Assembly: GCA_947458915.1 (NCBI GenBank) | Contig: CANHAE010000002.1 | Span: forward strand, 1 to 57,100 | DNA length: 57,100 bases | DNA from: Bacteroidota bacterium | GTDB lineage: Bacteria; Bacteroidota; Bacteroidia; Chitinophagales; Chitinophagaceae | Direction: 5' to 3' | Part shown: positions 39,529-50,069 of the stretch, piece after piece | How the letters are laid out: every line of letters begins with the position of its first letter | Position numbering within the stretch: the first letter of the stretch is position 1 | Made by a program: the position numbers and the translations under genes | Notes under the pieces: model-generated | Database searches by the model: none | Told to the model about the DNA's origin: nothing | The model's input: the letters and a program-made list of their open reading frames with translations, nothing else

Positions 39529-41445
39529 ATGAAAGTAATAATAGGTTTAATAGTACTTTGGCCATTAGTTGGATTTTTATTCAATGGATTGGGTCGTAAT
39601 ATTTGGAGTAAAAAAACGGTTGCTACTCAGGCCACTATGTACATACTCGCTTCCTTTGTTTTTAGCTTAATCGCTTTTTGGAATTTACAGGAACATGGAG
39701 CAATGACTGTTCATTATTTTGATTTTATCAATACTAGTAAGTTTAAAATTCCGTTTGACTTTAAGGTGGACGCTTTGTCTTCTTTGTTCTTATTGGTAAT
39801 TACGGGTGTAGGTACTTTGATTCATTTATATTCCACAGCTTATATGAAGGACGAGGAAGCCCCTCATTACGCTCGTTATTTTGCTTATTTAAATTTATTT
39901 ATTTTCTCCATGTTGCTTTTAGTGCTAGGAGATAATTATGTAATTATGTTTATTGGTTGGGAAGGGGTTGGTTTATGTTCTTATCTTTTAATTGGTTATT
40001 GGTTTACGAACGCAAATTTTAACTACGCAGCAAAGAAGGCTTTTATAATGAACCGAATTGGCGACCTAGGATTTTTGTTAGCAATATTTTGGTTAATCGT
40101 AAAATTGGGCACAGTTAGTTATGGTGAAGTGTTAACTGTTGAAAGTTTAGCGAAGCTATCTGCAGCAGATATTACGGGCATTACATTATTACTTTTTGTA
40201 GGTGCCATGGGAAAGAGTGCACAAATTCCTTTGTTTACCTGGTTGCCAGATGCAATGGCTGGTCCAACACCGGTGTCTGCTTTAATACATGCTGCTACTA
40301 TGGTCACTGCGGGGATTTATATGATTACGCGAAGCAATATTTTGTTTTCAGCTAGTGACTTCACGCAAAGTTTCATTGCAATTATTGGAATTAGTACAAC
40401 ATTGCTTGCCGCTACTATTGCTATAAAGCAAAATGATATTAAAAAGGTATTGGCTTATTCCACAGTAAGTCAATTAGGGTATATGTTTTTAGGGTTAGGT
40501 GTTGGTGCTTATTCAGGAGCAGTATTTCATGTTATCACACATGCTTTCTTTAAAGCATTATTGTTCTTAGGAGCAGGTTCTGTTATTCATGCAATGCATC
40601 ATGAGCAAGACATACAAAAAATGGGAGGTTTAAAATCTAAATTACCTATCACGCATATTACATTTTTAATAGGTTGTATTGCAATAGCTGGTATGCCTCC
40701 TTTTAGTGGCTTCTTCTCGAAGGATGAAATACTAGCAGCTGCTTATGAGAAAAATCCAATCTATTGGTTTTTAGGTGTGCTGGGTGCTGCGATGACTGCT
40801 TTTTACATGTTCCGCCTATATGCCTCCACTTTCTTGGGAAAATTCAGGGGGACAAGTGAACAAGCAAATCATTTACACGAAAGTCCTTTAGCAATGACTT
40901 TGCCTTTAATTATACTTGCTGTATTAAGTGCAGTAGCTGGTGCTATTGGCATTCCTGAAATAATGGGGGGTAGCCATTGGTTATCACATCAGTTGTCAAC
41001 AATTGTTGCGGCTCCTCACAAAGCAAGCTTAACGCACAGTACTGAGTGGATTTTAATGGCTGTTTCTGTAAGTGTTGCCCTAGTGGCCCTCGTAATTGCA
41101 ATTTTTATTTATGGAAAGAAAGCGGACGCCGAACCAAAAACGGCAGTTGGCAAATTTTTATATAATAAATGGTATATAGATGAGTTGTATAATAATGTCA
41201 TTGTAAATCCTTTAAATCGTTTTGCCGGATTTTTAAAAGACATCATCGAAAATGTAGTAATTGACGGAGCTGTAAACGGCACTGGTAAATTAGTACAATA
41301 TAGTGCTAGACAAATTAGACTTGTGCAAAGTGGTCAGGTTGGATACTATATACTATTTATGGTATTAGGTATTATCCTGCTTTTTGTATGTTGGTTTAAT
41401 GATATAAATATTATGCGCTTTTTCTTCAAATTGACTCAAAAATAA
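39529..41445 (+). CDS. nuoL: NADH-quinone oxidoreductase subunit L
   Basis: GWEGVGLCSYLLIGYWF; TWLPDAMAGPTPVSALIHAATMVTAGIYMITR; KKVLAYSTVSQLGYMFLGLGVG. Confidence 0.97.
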   Translation: MKVIIGLIVLWPLVGFLFNGLGRNIWSKKTVATQATMYILASFVFSLIAFWNLQEHGAMTVHYFDFINTSKFKIPFDFKVDALSSLFLLVITGVGTLIHLYSTAYMKDEEAPHYARYFAYLNLFIFSMLLLVLGDNYVIMFIGWEGVGLCSYLLIGYWFTNANFNYAAKKAFIMNRIGDLGFLLAIFWLIVKLGTVSYGEVLTVESLAKLSAADITGITLLLFVGAMGKSAQIPLFTWLPDAMAGPTPVSALIHAATMVTAGIYMITRSNILFSASDFTQSFIAIIGISTTLLAATIAIKQNDIKKVLAYSTVSQLGYMFLGLGVGAYSGAVFHVITHAFFKALLFLGAGSVIHAMHHEQDIQKMGGLKSKLPITHITFLIGCIAIAGMPPFSGFFSKDEILAAAYEKNPIYWFLGVLGAAMTAFYMFRLYASTFLGKFRGTSEQANHLHESPLAMTLPLIILAVLSAVAGAIGIPEIMGGSHWLSHQLSTIVAAPHKASLTHSTEWILMAVSVSVALVALVIAIFIYGKKADAEPKTAVGKFLYNKWYIDELYNNVIVNPLNRFAGFLKDIIENVVIDGAVNGTGKLVQYSARQIRLVQSGQVGYYILFMVLGIILLFVCWFNDINIMRFFFKLTQK

Positions 41446-41458
41446 TTAAGCAACGACT

Positions 41459-42874
41459 ATGTTACTTTTCACCTTATTGATCCCTTTTATAGCTGCTATT
41501 ATATTATTGTTTATTAAAAACAATAAGGCTGCTAATATTACTGCAATTAGTTTTAGTGCATTAACACTTAGTATTGTGTTGTGCATTGTATTTACCAAAA
41601 CAACTAGCATCGATGTGGCTTGGTTGCCACAGTTAAATAGTCGCTTCTTATTACAGGCCGATGGGTTAGCTAAAATATTGTTATTACTTACTGCTGTCAG
41701 TTTTCCTGCAATTCTAATTGCCACTACAAGTAACCAGTTAAAAAATAAGCATATATTTTTATCACTAATGCTATTTACGCAAACAGGATTAACGGGTGTT
41801 TTTTTAGCTGGCGACGCTTTATTATTTTATTTCTTTTGGGAATTAGCATTAATACCGGTGTACTTTTTATGTTCTATTTGGGGTGGCGAAAAAAGAATTG
41901 CGGTTACTTTTAAGTTCTTTATTTACACTTTCCTTGGTTCCCTTTTCATGTTAATTGGCATTATATTTTTATATACAAATACACCTGACCATAGTTTCGC
42001 GATTGAATCATTTAAGCATGCTACCTTAACTAGCGCTCAACAAATGACTGCTTTTGTTTTATTCTTTATTGCATTTGCCATTAAGATGCCAATTTTCCCA
42101 TTACACACATGGCAGCCAGATGCTTACGAGCAATCTCCTACCGCAGTGACGATGGTATTAAGTGCAGTTATGGTAAAGATGGGGCTGTATGGTGTAATTA
42201 GGTGGTTGCTACCTCTGTTTCCGGCAGCTGCAAAAACAGCTTCGATATTTATAATTGATATTTCCGTTGTAGGTGTCTTATATGCTTCCTTTATTGCAAT
42301 TCGCCAAGACGACATGAAGCGTTTAATAGCTTATTCATCTATTGCACATATTGGATTAATGAGTGCTGCTTTATTTACGCAAAACGAAATAGGCATGCAA
42401 GGGGTATTAGTACAGTTGTTTTCACATGGCATTAATGTTTTGGGTTTGTGGATTGTAGCCGACATCATTGAACAGCAAACTGGCACTAGGTCAATGAAGG
42501 CATTAGGAGGACTAGCTAAAAAACAGCCAACACTTGCCATATTGTTTATTGGATTCGCTTTGGCAAATATTGCACTACCACTTACAAATGCATTTATTGG
42601 TGAGTTTTTGATGTTTAATAGTTTGTTCCAATTTAATCCATGGGTTGCATTCGCAGCGGGTATAAGTATTGTATTAGCTGCTATTTATACATTGAATATG
42701 GTGCAAAAGGTGGCTTATGGAGCAGTAAGTGAAAAAATAAGCATAATGCAAGCGCCTAATAAATATGCGCAAGCAGTACTTATTGTTTTATTAATAGTTG
42801 TGTTTTTTAGTGGTATTTATCCGCAACCATTATTCAATTTAACTGCCGATACTTTACAAAATTTGTTTTGTTAA
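41459..42874 (+). CDS. nuoM: NADH-quinone oxidoreductase subunit M
   Basis: FFWELALIPVYFLCSIWGG; FPLHTWQPDAYEQSPTAVTMVLSAVMVKMGLYGVIRW; MKRLIAYSSIAHIG. Confidence 0.96.
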   Translation: MLLFTLLIPFIAAIILLFIKNNKAANITAISFSALTLSIVLCIVFTKTTSIDVAWLPQLNSRFLLQADGLAKILLLLTAVSFPAILIATTSNQLKNKHIFLSLMLFTQTGLTGVFLAGDALLFYFFWELALIPVYFLCSIWGGEKRIAVTFKFFIYTFLGSLFMLIGIIFLYTNTPDHSFAIESFKHATLTSAQQMTAFVLFFIAFAIKMPIFPLHTWQPDAYEQSPTAVTMVLSAVMVKMGLYGVIRWLLPLFPAAAKTASIFIIDISVVGVLYASFIAIRQDDMKRLIAYSSIAHIGLMSAALFTQNEIGMQGVLVQLFSHGINVLGLWIVADIIEQQTGTRSMKALGGLAKKQPTLAILFIGFALANIALPLTNAFIGEFLMFNSLFQFNPWVAFAAGISIVLAAIYTLNMVQKVAYGAVSEKISIMQAPNKYAQAVLIVLLIVVFFSGIYPQPLFNLTADTLQNLFC

Positions 42875-42893
42875 ATAATTAAAAGACTTAGTA

Positions 42894-44279
42894 ATGAACG
42901 CGATAATAATTTCTGCTTTATTTGGGGTAATAATGATGTTTTGCTCATGGGGCGTTAAAAGTGCATCTGCACAAAAGAACGTTGCTCTAATAGGATTGAT
43001 TGTTTTAATATTGGCGAACTTGTCACAGCAAAACGGTTGGTATGTTTTGGATATTGACACAAAAGGTATGCTGTCATTTTCTCGTTTTGGATTGTATGCG
43101 AATTTGTTACTATTTACGCTAACCCTTCTTTATGCTTGGATAAATGGCGATGAAATTGCTAAAGTGGGTAATAATGCAGGAGATTATTATGCGTTATTCT
43201 TCTTCATACTTTGTGGCGTTAGCATTTTAACTTCTTTTGATAACTTATTAATGTTATTTATTGGTATTGAAATTTTATCTATTCCTTTATATATATTAAC
43301 AGGCGCTGACAAAAAGAATCTATTTAGTAATGAAGCAGCCTTGAAATATTTTTTAATGGGCTCTTTTTCTACAGGAATTTTATTATTGGGTATTACACTT
43401 ATATATGGGGCTACAGGCAGCTTCCATTTAACAGCCCCTGTAATTGATGCAAGCACGGGCTTGGCCAAAGAACAATTTTTACTATCAGGCGGTTTATTAT
43501 TAATATTTGCTGCAATGAACTTTAAAGTTTCGGCTGCTCCTTTTCATTTTTGGACTCCGGATGTATATGATGGAGCGCCAACTGTTTTCACTTCCTTTAT
43601 GGCAACAATCGTAAAAGCAGCTGCTTTTATAGCATTCTTTACTGTTTTCGAAACGCAAGCAAAAGCGCTAGGTTATTCTTGGGGAATTATTTTACCCATC
43701 GTAATTATACTTACTTTATTGGTAGGTAATATTACAGCGGTGTTTCAAAGAAGCGTGAAAAGGATGTTAGCGTATTCTAGCATTGCGCAAGCTGGCTTCA
43801 TGTTATTTGCTTTATATGGCAAATCCGATTTCGCAACAGAAGGTATTTTGTTGTATGCGGTTGTTTATTCTTTAGCAACAATAGGCGTTTTTGCAGTATT
43901 AGTTAAAATGAAAGAATACAGTTTTGAAGCTTTCAACGGGTTAGGCAAATCACAACCACTAATCGCATTTACTACTACTATATTCTTATGTTCATTGGCT
44001 GGAATACCTATAACAGGAGGATTTTTCGCAAAATATTATATGTTAAACGCGCTTTATGTATCAGGTGCGGGCTTATGGTTATTAATTACCGCCATACTAT
44101 TTGCTGCAGTAAGTGTGTTTTACTATTTTAAATTAATTCAAGCAATGTACTTTACTACAGGAGAGGCAGCAATTAATGAAATAGATAAAACTTACCAATA
44201 TAAATTACTACTTATAGCAGTTATACTGTTAGTAATTGGCGTTCTACCTAGCTTATTGTTCAATTATCTATACTTTTAG
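42894..44279 (+). CDS. nuoN: NADH-quinone oxidoreductase subunit N
   Basis: FKVSAAPFHFWTPDVYDGAPTVFTSFMATIVKAAAF; VKRMLAYSSIAQAGFML. Confidence 0.96.
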   Translation: MNAIIISALFGVIMMFCSWGVKSASAQKNVALIGLIVLILANLSQQNGWYVLDIDTKGMLSFSRFGLYANLLLFTLTLLYAWINGDEIAKVGNNAGDYYALFFFILCGVSILTSFDNLLMLFIGIEILSIPLYILTGADKKNLFSNEAALKYFLMGSFSTGILLLGITLIYGATGSFHLTAPVIDASTGLAKEQFLLSGGLLLIFAAMNFKVSAAPFHFWTPDVYDGAPTVFTSFMATIVKAAAFIAFFTVFETQAKALGYSWGIILPIVIILTLLVGNITAVFQRSVKRMLAYSSIAQAGFMLFALYGKSDFATEGILLYAVVYSLATIGVFAVLVKMKEYSFEAFNGLGKSQPLIAFTTTIFLCSLAGIPITGGFFAKYYMLNALYVSGAGLWLLITAILFAAVSVFYYFKLIQAMYFTTGEAAINEIDKTYQYKLLLIAVILLVIGVLPSLLFNYLYF

Positions 44280-44362
44280 CCGTTCTTCATTTAGTGCTCC
44301 CTTTTAAGGGGATCCTTATTGAATCTGTACTACCTTTAATGTTCAGTTAAATAACTAGCATA

Positions 44363-45643
44363 ATGACTATTCAGGATTCATTCAGTTTGGCATGGCGAAC
44401 TATCAAGAGTAATAAATTAAGGACAAGTATAACCGTTGCAATTATTGCCTTTGGTATTATGGCCTTAATCGGTATTATCACGGCTATATCGGCAATGAAT
44501 CAAAGCTTAAAAGAGAACTTTTCTTTCATGGGCGCGAATGCATTCAGCGTTCGTTATAAGGAGATGAATACAAGAATGGGGGGCGGTAATAATGACGAAG
44601 CCTTCACAAAAACTAAAAAAGGGCAAAAAGAAAAAAAATCAAACTTAGATAAGCCAATTAAAATAGAGGAAGCTACCTATTTCAAAGAAAAATTTGGTTT
44701 TGGCAGGGCTCAAGTGAGCATTTCAAGAAGGGCGGGTGGTAATAATGAAATTAATTATAAAGAAAAGAAAACAAACCCTCAAGTTACATTATGGGGGGCA
44801 GACGAAAATTATATAGATGTTAGTGGATTCCAATTAGCGGCGGGTAGAAATTTAAACGCTGTTGATTTAAATACAGGAAGAAATGTGTGTATAATTGGCA
44901 GTAATGTAGCTGCGAAACTTTTTCCTAATAAGCCGGAGAATAGCATTGATAAAGTAATCCTTGTTCAAGGTAAACCTTACCGTGTAATTGGATTACTAAA
45001 AGAAAAAGGGTCAAGTGCAATGATGAGGCTAGACGATATTGTAATAACTTCTGTAAAAAACATTAGACAATATTCAAACCTTAGCCCTTCCTATAATATA
45101 GGCGTGATGGTGAACAATGTTACGGAATTGGAGCCAGCTATTGGCGAATCAACCGAACAGATGAGAAAAGCCAGGAGATTAATTCCTAGTGAACAAGATA
45201 ATTTTGTAATTGACAAGAGTGATAAATTTGCCGAAATGTTTATTGGCTTTTTAGCAGGAATTAGCGGTGCCGCAGGTGCTATTGGTATGATCACTTTAAT
45301 TGGCGCTGCAATAGGTTTAATGAATATTATGTTAGTTGCGGTTAATGAAAGAACAAGAGAAGTGGGGTTAATTAAAGCAATTGGAGGAAAGAGAAAAGAT
45401 ATTAGACTTCAGTTTTTATTTGAAAGTGTATTGATCAGTTTACTAGGTGCTGTTTTTGGAATTTTATTAGGCGTTTTAGTAGGAAATATTTTTAGTATCG
45501 TATTGAATACAGGTTTTGTGATTCCTTGGATGTGGGTGATTATAGGGATTGTAATATGTTCCTTTGTAGGTTTGGCTGCTGGAATTTATCCAGCGATGAA
45601 AGCGTCTGCACTAAATCCTATTGACGCTTTGCGTTACGAATAG
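44363..45643 (+). CDS. MacB/FtsX-family ABC transporter permease
   Basis: SLAWRTIKSNKLRTSITVAIIAFGIMALIGI; MLVAVNERTREVGLIKAIGGKRKDI; AAGIYPAMKASALNPIDALRYE. Confidence 0.92.
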   Translation: MTIQDSFSLAWRTIKSNKLRTSITVAIIAFGIMALIGIITAISAMNQSLKENFSFMGANAFSVRYKEMNTRMGGGNNDEAFTKTKKGQKEKKSNLDKPIKIEEATYFKEKFGFGRAQVSISRRAGGNNEINYKEKKTNPQVTLWGADENYIDVSGFQLAAGRNLNAVDLNTGRNVCIIGSNVAAKLFPNKPENSIDKVILVQGKPYRVIGLLKEKGSSAMMRLDDIVITSVKNIRQYSNLSPSYNIGVMVNNVTELEPAIGESTEQMRKARRLIPSEQDNFVIDKSDKFAEMFIGFLAGISGAAGAIGMITLIGAAIGLMNIMLVAVNERTREVGLIKAIGGKRKDIRLQFLFESVLISLLGAVFGILLGVLVGNIFSIVLNTGFVIPWMWVIIGIVICSFVGLAAGIYPAMKASALNPIDALRYE

Positions 45644-45673
45644 TTTTGTCATTACTCACCAAGTATGTATAAA

Positions 45674-45712
45674 AAAAATAGTCCCGGCAATTATTGCCGG
45701 GACTATTTTTTT
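45674..45712. terminator. bidirectional intrinsic terminator between convergent genes
   Basis: AAAAATAGTCCCGGCAA-TTA-TTGCCGGGACTATTTTT, perfect 17-bp stem, flanked by A and T tracts. Confidence 0.92.
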
Positions 45713-45728
45713 AAAGCTAAGTAAGCTA

Positions 45729-48233
45729 TTATTTAGGGTCTAATATTTCCTTAATTCTATCTTGTAAATCACTTAAGTGGTTTACAGTAGTAGCATCACT
45801 AATGCTTGACTTGTTTGCTTGAATGGTAGCGGCTAATTTTTTCAATTGTGCTTTTGCTTCAGAAACAACATCTGTATTTTTAATTTCTGCAGATGGCGCC
45901 ATGAACGCACTCATTAGGCTTGGAGCACTAGCACTTGCAGATGGGATAATTAACTCACCCATTTGGCCTACGTATAATTTTTGCAAATTACGACGAAAAA
46001 TATCTGATGCTTGACGGCTTGTTAGTTCTGAGAATAAACCTTTTCTAGTATCCTCCATCATTTCGTTTAACGAGTAACTAGCGCTAGGGAATCTAGTACT
46101 AATTGTAATTAATTTGTACAAACGATTTTTATCTAATAAACTTCTAAGTGTGCTAGCTTGAATGGACTGAATTCTTTCATTTGCAACTGGGTTAGAAATT
46201 TTATTTAGAATATTATTATCTAACAACCATTTTGGTGTAGTGAATAATTGAGTTTGCAAGAATGACATTGCTGACTTTTGAATTGCAACTGGAGTTGGTG
46301 TATATACATCTCCTGGTTGTTCAATTGTTTTTAAGGTTTCATATACGCCACCAATATTTCTAGCTACATGTCCCATGTATCTAGAAAACTGACCTGTTAA
46401 CTGGTTGTACATGCCAGCTAAGTTTTCGTAATTGTCTCCGTCTTCTTTTGTCCATTCTGGTAGGCCAACTATAATACGCTTTAAGTTTTTGATACCATAT
46501 TCACTAGCAAGCATTGAATTATCACCTAAGTCTTCTGTTTGCGCACGAGGATCATCATTTCTTCCTTCTCCGCCAAACCATAAACGAGGGTTTTTTAAAT
46601 TTTCAAGTGCCCATTTGTTCGTGATTTTCTTATCTGCATATTCGTCGTTTTCTCCTGTATAAGTATATCCCCATTGAATGGCCCATTTGTCATAATCGCC
46701 AATACGTGGAAATAAACCCATTTGTGTAATTTTATCTTCTGGTTGTGCAACATAGTTAAAACGTGCATAGTCCATAATAGAAGCAGAATGCCCATTGGCT
46801 TCTACCCATGTCTTATCCCTTAATTTTTCTACTGGAGTCCTGTTACTACTTCCCATATTATGCCTTAATCCTAAAGTATGTCCAACTTCATGAGAAGAAA
46901 CAAAACGGATTAAATTACCCATTAAGCTGTCATCGAATTTCATTTTCCTTGCATTAGGATCTACTGCAGCAGCTTGTATCATATACCAATCATGTACAAG
47001 ACTCATTACGTTATGGTACCATCCAATATGGCTTTCTAAAATTTCGCCACTTCTTGGGTCATGCACTTGAGGGCCATACGCATTTTCAATATCAGATGCG
47101 AAATAACGAATAACAGAATAACGAGCGTCTTCTAGGCTCATTGTGCTATCATTAGGCCATTCCTTTCCGCTTATTGCATTCTTCCAACCTGCTTTCTCAA
47201 ATGCAACATTCCAGTCATTTACACCTGCAATAAGGTAAGGCACCCACTTTTTTGGAGTTGCTGGGTCGATATAATAAACAATTGGCTTAATTGGCTCTAC
47301 TAATTTACCTGCCTTGTAAGCGGCTAAGTCTGCTGGTTTAGGTTCCAAGCGGTACCTAACTGCAAAAACCTGGTTTCTTACCTTTTGTTGTTCATCAGAG
47401 TATTCAACAAAATTATCGGCAAAATAGCCAATTCTGTTGTCAAATAAACGTCTACCCATTGGCTCCTTAGGTAATAATAATACAGAAGTATTCAATTCAA
47501 AAGTAACCGCACCTGCGGCTGCGGCAGCTGGGACTACAGTACCACCAATAGGGCTGCCAGGCATTGGTGCACTCGCGTTAAAGGTTTTAACTGTTCTAAT
47601 TTCAATGTTAATTGGGTAAGATTTAATGCTTTCTATATAGGATCTGTCCGTCGCTAAGCTAGATAAGTTAAAATTCCTTTTTTCAAAGCTGCTTAAGCTA
47701 ACTGCCTGATTATCACCTTTAAAAAAGTCGGTAATATCAATTACATAACTCGCTGAATCTTTTCCAAGGGCCTTAATCTCAAAAGCAGCCACAATTGGGT
47801 CCAAATAGGAGTTTTTAACTGCTTTTGCAATGGTTTGGGTGGAATCGGCCTTACTAATAAGGGTCACGACTCGCATAAATAGCTTCTGGTTAGGCCCTTT
47901 TTCAAATTTTATGCTTTGCTCGTTCACTTCCTCACCACCATATTTTCTAGCACCACCGGCAACTTTAGCATACCTAGTAACTGCTAATAATTCACGACCT
48001 AATAAACTATCGGGGATTTCGAAGTAGAACTTATCGTCTAAATAATGCACCGAAAAAACTCCTTTTTGGCTTATAGCTTTTTTCGTAATTACTTCAGAAT
48101 AGGCCTTGGGGCCCGTTTTCGGAGCAGCGTCCTTTTTTAAACCAGCGGCCATGCCGCTTGTGTCATTTTTTTGAGCAATGATATTTGTGGTAGCGAGTAC
48201 AACAAACCCAGCTAAAAACAGCAATTTTTTCAT
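45729..48233 (-). CDS. zinc-dependent metalloprotease (DUF5117/DUF5118-type, metzincin motif)
   Basis: HEVGHTLGLRHN zinc motif and downstream SIMDY Met-turn; signal peptide MKKLLFLAGFVVLATTNIIAQ starting at 48233 (track start at 48266). Confidence 0.9.
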   Translation of the reverse strand: MKKLLFLAGFVVLATTNIIAQKNDTSGMAAGLKKDAAPKTGPKAYSEVITKKAISQKGVFSVHYLDDKFYFEIPDSLLGRELLAVTRYAKVAGGARKYGGEEVNEQSIKFEKGPNQKLFMRVVTLISKADSTQTIAKAVKNSYLDPIVAAFEIKALGKDSASYVIDITDFFKGDNQAVSLSSFEKRNFNLSSLATDRSYIESIKSYPINIEIRTVKTFNASAPMPGSPIGGTVVPAAAAAGAVTFELNTSVLLLPKEPMGRRLFDNRIGYFADNFVEYSDEQQKVRNQVFAVRYRLEPKPADLAAYKAGKLVEPIKPIVYYIDPATPKKWVPYLIAGVNDWNVAFEKAGWKNAISGKEWPNDSTMSLEDARYSVIRYFASDIENAYGPQVHDPRSGEILESHIGWYHNVMSLVHDWYMIQAAAVDPNARKMKFDDSLMGNLIRFVSSHEVGHTLGLRHNMGSSNRTPVEKLRDKTWVEANGHSASIMDYARFNYVAQPEDKITQMGLFPRIGDYDKWAIQWGYTYTGENDEYADKKITNKWALENLKNPRLWFGGEGRNDDPRAQTEDLGDNSMLASEYGIKNLKRIIVGLPEWTKEDGDNYENLAGMYNQLTGQFSRYMGHVARNIGGVYETLKTIEQPGDVYTPTPVAIQKSAMSFLQTQLFTTPKWLLDNNILNKISNPVANERIQSIQASTLRSLLDKNRLYKLITISTRFPSASYSLNEMMEDTRKGLFSELTSRQASDIFRRNLQKLYVGQMGELIIPSASASAPSLMSAFMAPSAEIKNTDVVSEAKAQLKKLAATIQANKSSISDATTVNHLSDLQDRIKEILDPK

Positions 48234-48477
48234 GTTAATTTTTGTTAATTTTCTATAATACTTCATAAATATATTTTCTTTCTACAACATATATTAGATA
48301 ATATTAAATTTTCAATAAAAAAATCAATTGAAGTTTGTTTCAATCAATAAATTACTTATTTTGTAACCCCTTAGAAACTAGTGCGTAAAGATTCGAATAA
48401 AAATCTACACCATCTTAGTCAAAAGGATTAATCATTCTTTTATAAATTTTTATTTAAAACCAAAAATCAATTGAATC

Positions 48478-49335
48478 ATGGCTGAGATTAAACCAACTGC
48501 AACAGCTGCTTCTAAGAATGCAGCACAGCCTCAAAAGAGCGGTAATCTAGTTGCAACTTTAGCACCTATTTTGTGTATTCTAGCGGGCTACGTTATCTGG
48601 CGTTTTGTGTTAGGTAATGCGAGTAATTTTACAAATCCAGACCCAAGTGGTGGATTCTGGCCTTCACATAAAGGTCCTACAGGAACTTTTACAAAAATGT
48701 ATGAAGGTGGTATCGTTGTTCCAATCTTAATTGGTAGTTTCTTGATTGTGTTAACTTTCGTTGTTGAAAGATTATTAACAATCAGAAAAGCAGCTGGTGC
48801 TGGAAACATCGCAGAATTTGTACGTAGCGTACAATTTCACTTAGCGAACAAAGAAGTGGATAAAGCTATTGCAGCTTGTGATAAGCAAAAAGGATCTGTG
48901 GGTAATGTAATGAAATCTGGTTTGAAAAAGTACAAGGAAATGATTACAAATACTGAATTAGATACAGACCAAAAAGTATTAAACATCCAAAAAGAAATCG
49001 AAGAAGCAACTGCATTGGAATTACCAATGTTAGAAAAGAACTTAGTATTCTTATCAACTATTGCATCAGTAGCAACCTTATTAGGTTTGTTCGGAACAGT
49101 ATTAGGTATGATTCGTTCTTTCTCTAAATTAGGTGAAGAAGGTGGTGGTGAAGCTGCTCGTGAATTATCTCAAGGTATCTCTGAGGCCTTGTATAATACT
49201 GCATTGGGTATTGGTACTTCAGCTGTTGCTATTATTATGTACAACGTGTTTACTACAAGTATCGACGGAATTACATATGGTATTGACGAATCTGGATTTA
49301 CTTTAACGCAAAGCTTTGCAGCGAACTACAAGTAA
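48478..49335 (+). CDS. exbB: MotA/TolQ/ExbB proton channel family protein
   Basis: LGLFGTVLGMIRSF...ELSQGISEALYNTALGIGTSAVAIIMYN. Confidence 0.93.
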   Translation: MAEIKPTATAASKNAAQPQKSGNLVATLAPILCILAGYVIWRFVLGNASNFTNPDPSGGFWPSHKGPTGTFTKMYEGGIVVPILIGSFLIVLTFVVERLLTIRKAAGAGNIAEFVRSVQFHLANKEVDKAIAACDKQKGSVGNVMKSGLKKYKEMITNTELDTDQKVLNIQKEIEEATALELPMLEKNLVFLSTIASVATLLGLFGTVLGMIRSFSKLGEEGGGEAARELSQGISEALYNTALGIGTSAVAIIMYNVFTTSIDGITYGIDESGFTLTQSFAANYK

Positions 49336-49390
49336 TCGAAATAAATTATATTCAATAAGGGTAACCTTATAATTTTTAAAAGACTATACA

Positions 49391-50041
49391 ATGGGTAGAG
49401 CCAAATTACCTCGCAAGAGTACCGCCATCGACATGACAGCCATGTGCGATGTGGCTTTCCTTTTATTGTCCTTCTTTATATTAACTACTAAGTTCAAACC
49501 TGCAGAAGCAATCGCCGTAACTACTCCAAGTTCAGTAGCTGCAAAAGTTGCTCCTTCAAAGGATTTTGTTCTAGTAACTATTACAAAAGATGGCAAAGTA
49601 TTTCTTACTATAGATGATGAGCAAAAGAAAGAATTAGTAGTTAATTCTTTGAACACTACCCGTAATATGGGAATCAATGTGGCGGCTTTCAAAAAAGCAA
49701 ACTTCATTGGCGCTCCATTAAGCGGATTAAATGCTTTCCTAGCCATCCCTGAAGAGAATAGAAAAGGAGACCAATTACCTGGCATTCCTTGCAAAGACAG
49801 TACCGAAAATGAATTAACTATTTGGATGCAAGTGTTGAATGAAGCTTATGCTGGATCTAAGATGGAATTATTACTTAAAGGCGATAATTTATCTAAATAC
49901 CCGGCTTTCAAAAATGTAGTTGCTGCATTTAAGAAAAATGAGATTCAAAAGTTTCAGATGATTACTAATCCTGAAAACGCACCTGCAGGTTCGGAGCTTT
50001 GGAGGAAATCCATGAGTGGTGAAAAAGAACTGGATAATTAA
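49391..50041 (+). CDS. exbD: ExbD/TolR family protein (copy 1)
   Basis: IDMTAMCDVAFLLLSFFILTTKF single TM with conserved Asp. Confidence 0.9.
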   Translation: MGRAKLPRKSTAIDMTAMCDVAFLLLSFFILTTKFKPAEAIAVTTPSSVAAKVAPSKDFVLVTITKDGKVFLTIDDEQKKELVVNSLNTTRNMGINVAAFKKANFIGAPLSGLNAFLAIPEENRKGDQLPGIPCKDSTENELTIWMQVLNEAYAGSKMELLLKGDNLSKYPAFKNVVAAFKKNEIQKFQMITNPENAPAGSELWRKSMSGEKELDN

Positions 50042-50069
50042 AATTATTAACTAATTAAAAGCTACTAAT

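Noticed and set aside
44290-44315. TCCCTT-TT-AAGGGGA hairpin after nuoN
   Set aside because: Short stem, two-nucleotide loop and no T-tract; not a convincing terminator.
48340-48365. ATTGAA-GTTTGT-TTCAAT inverted repeat upstream of exbB
   Set aside because: Only 6-bp AT-rich arms; weak without conservation data.
49384-49794. 136-aa antisense ORF within the first exbD
   Set aside because: Mirror ORF of a confident coding region; no signal of independent coding.
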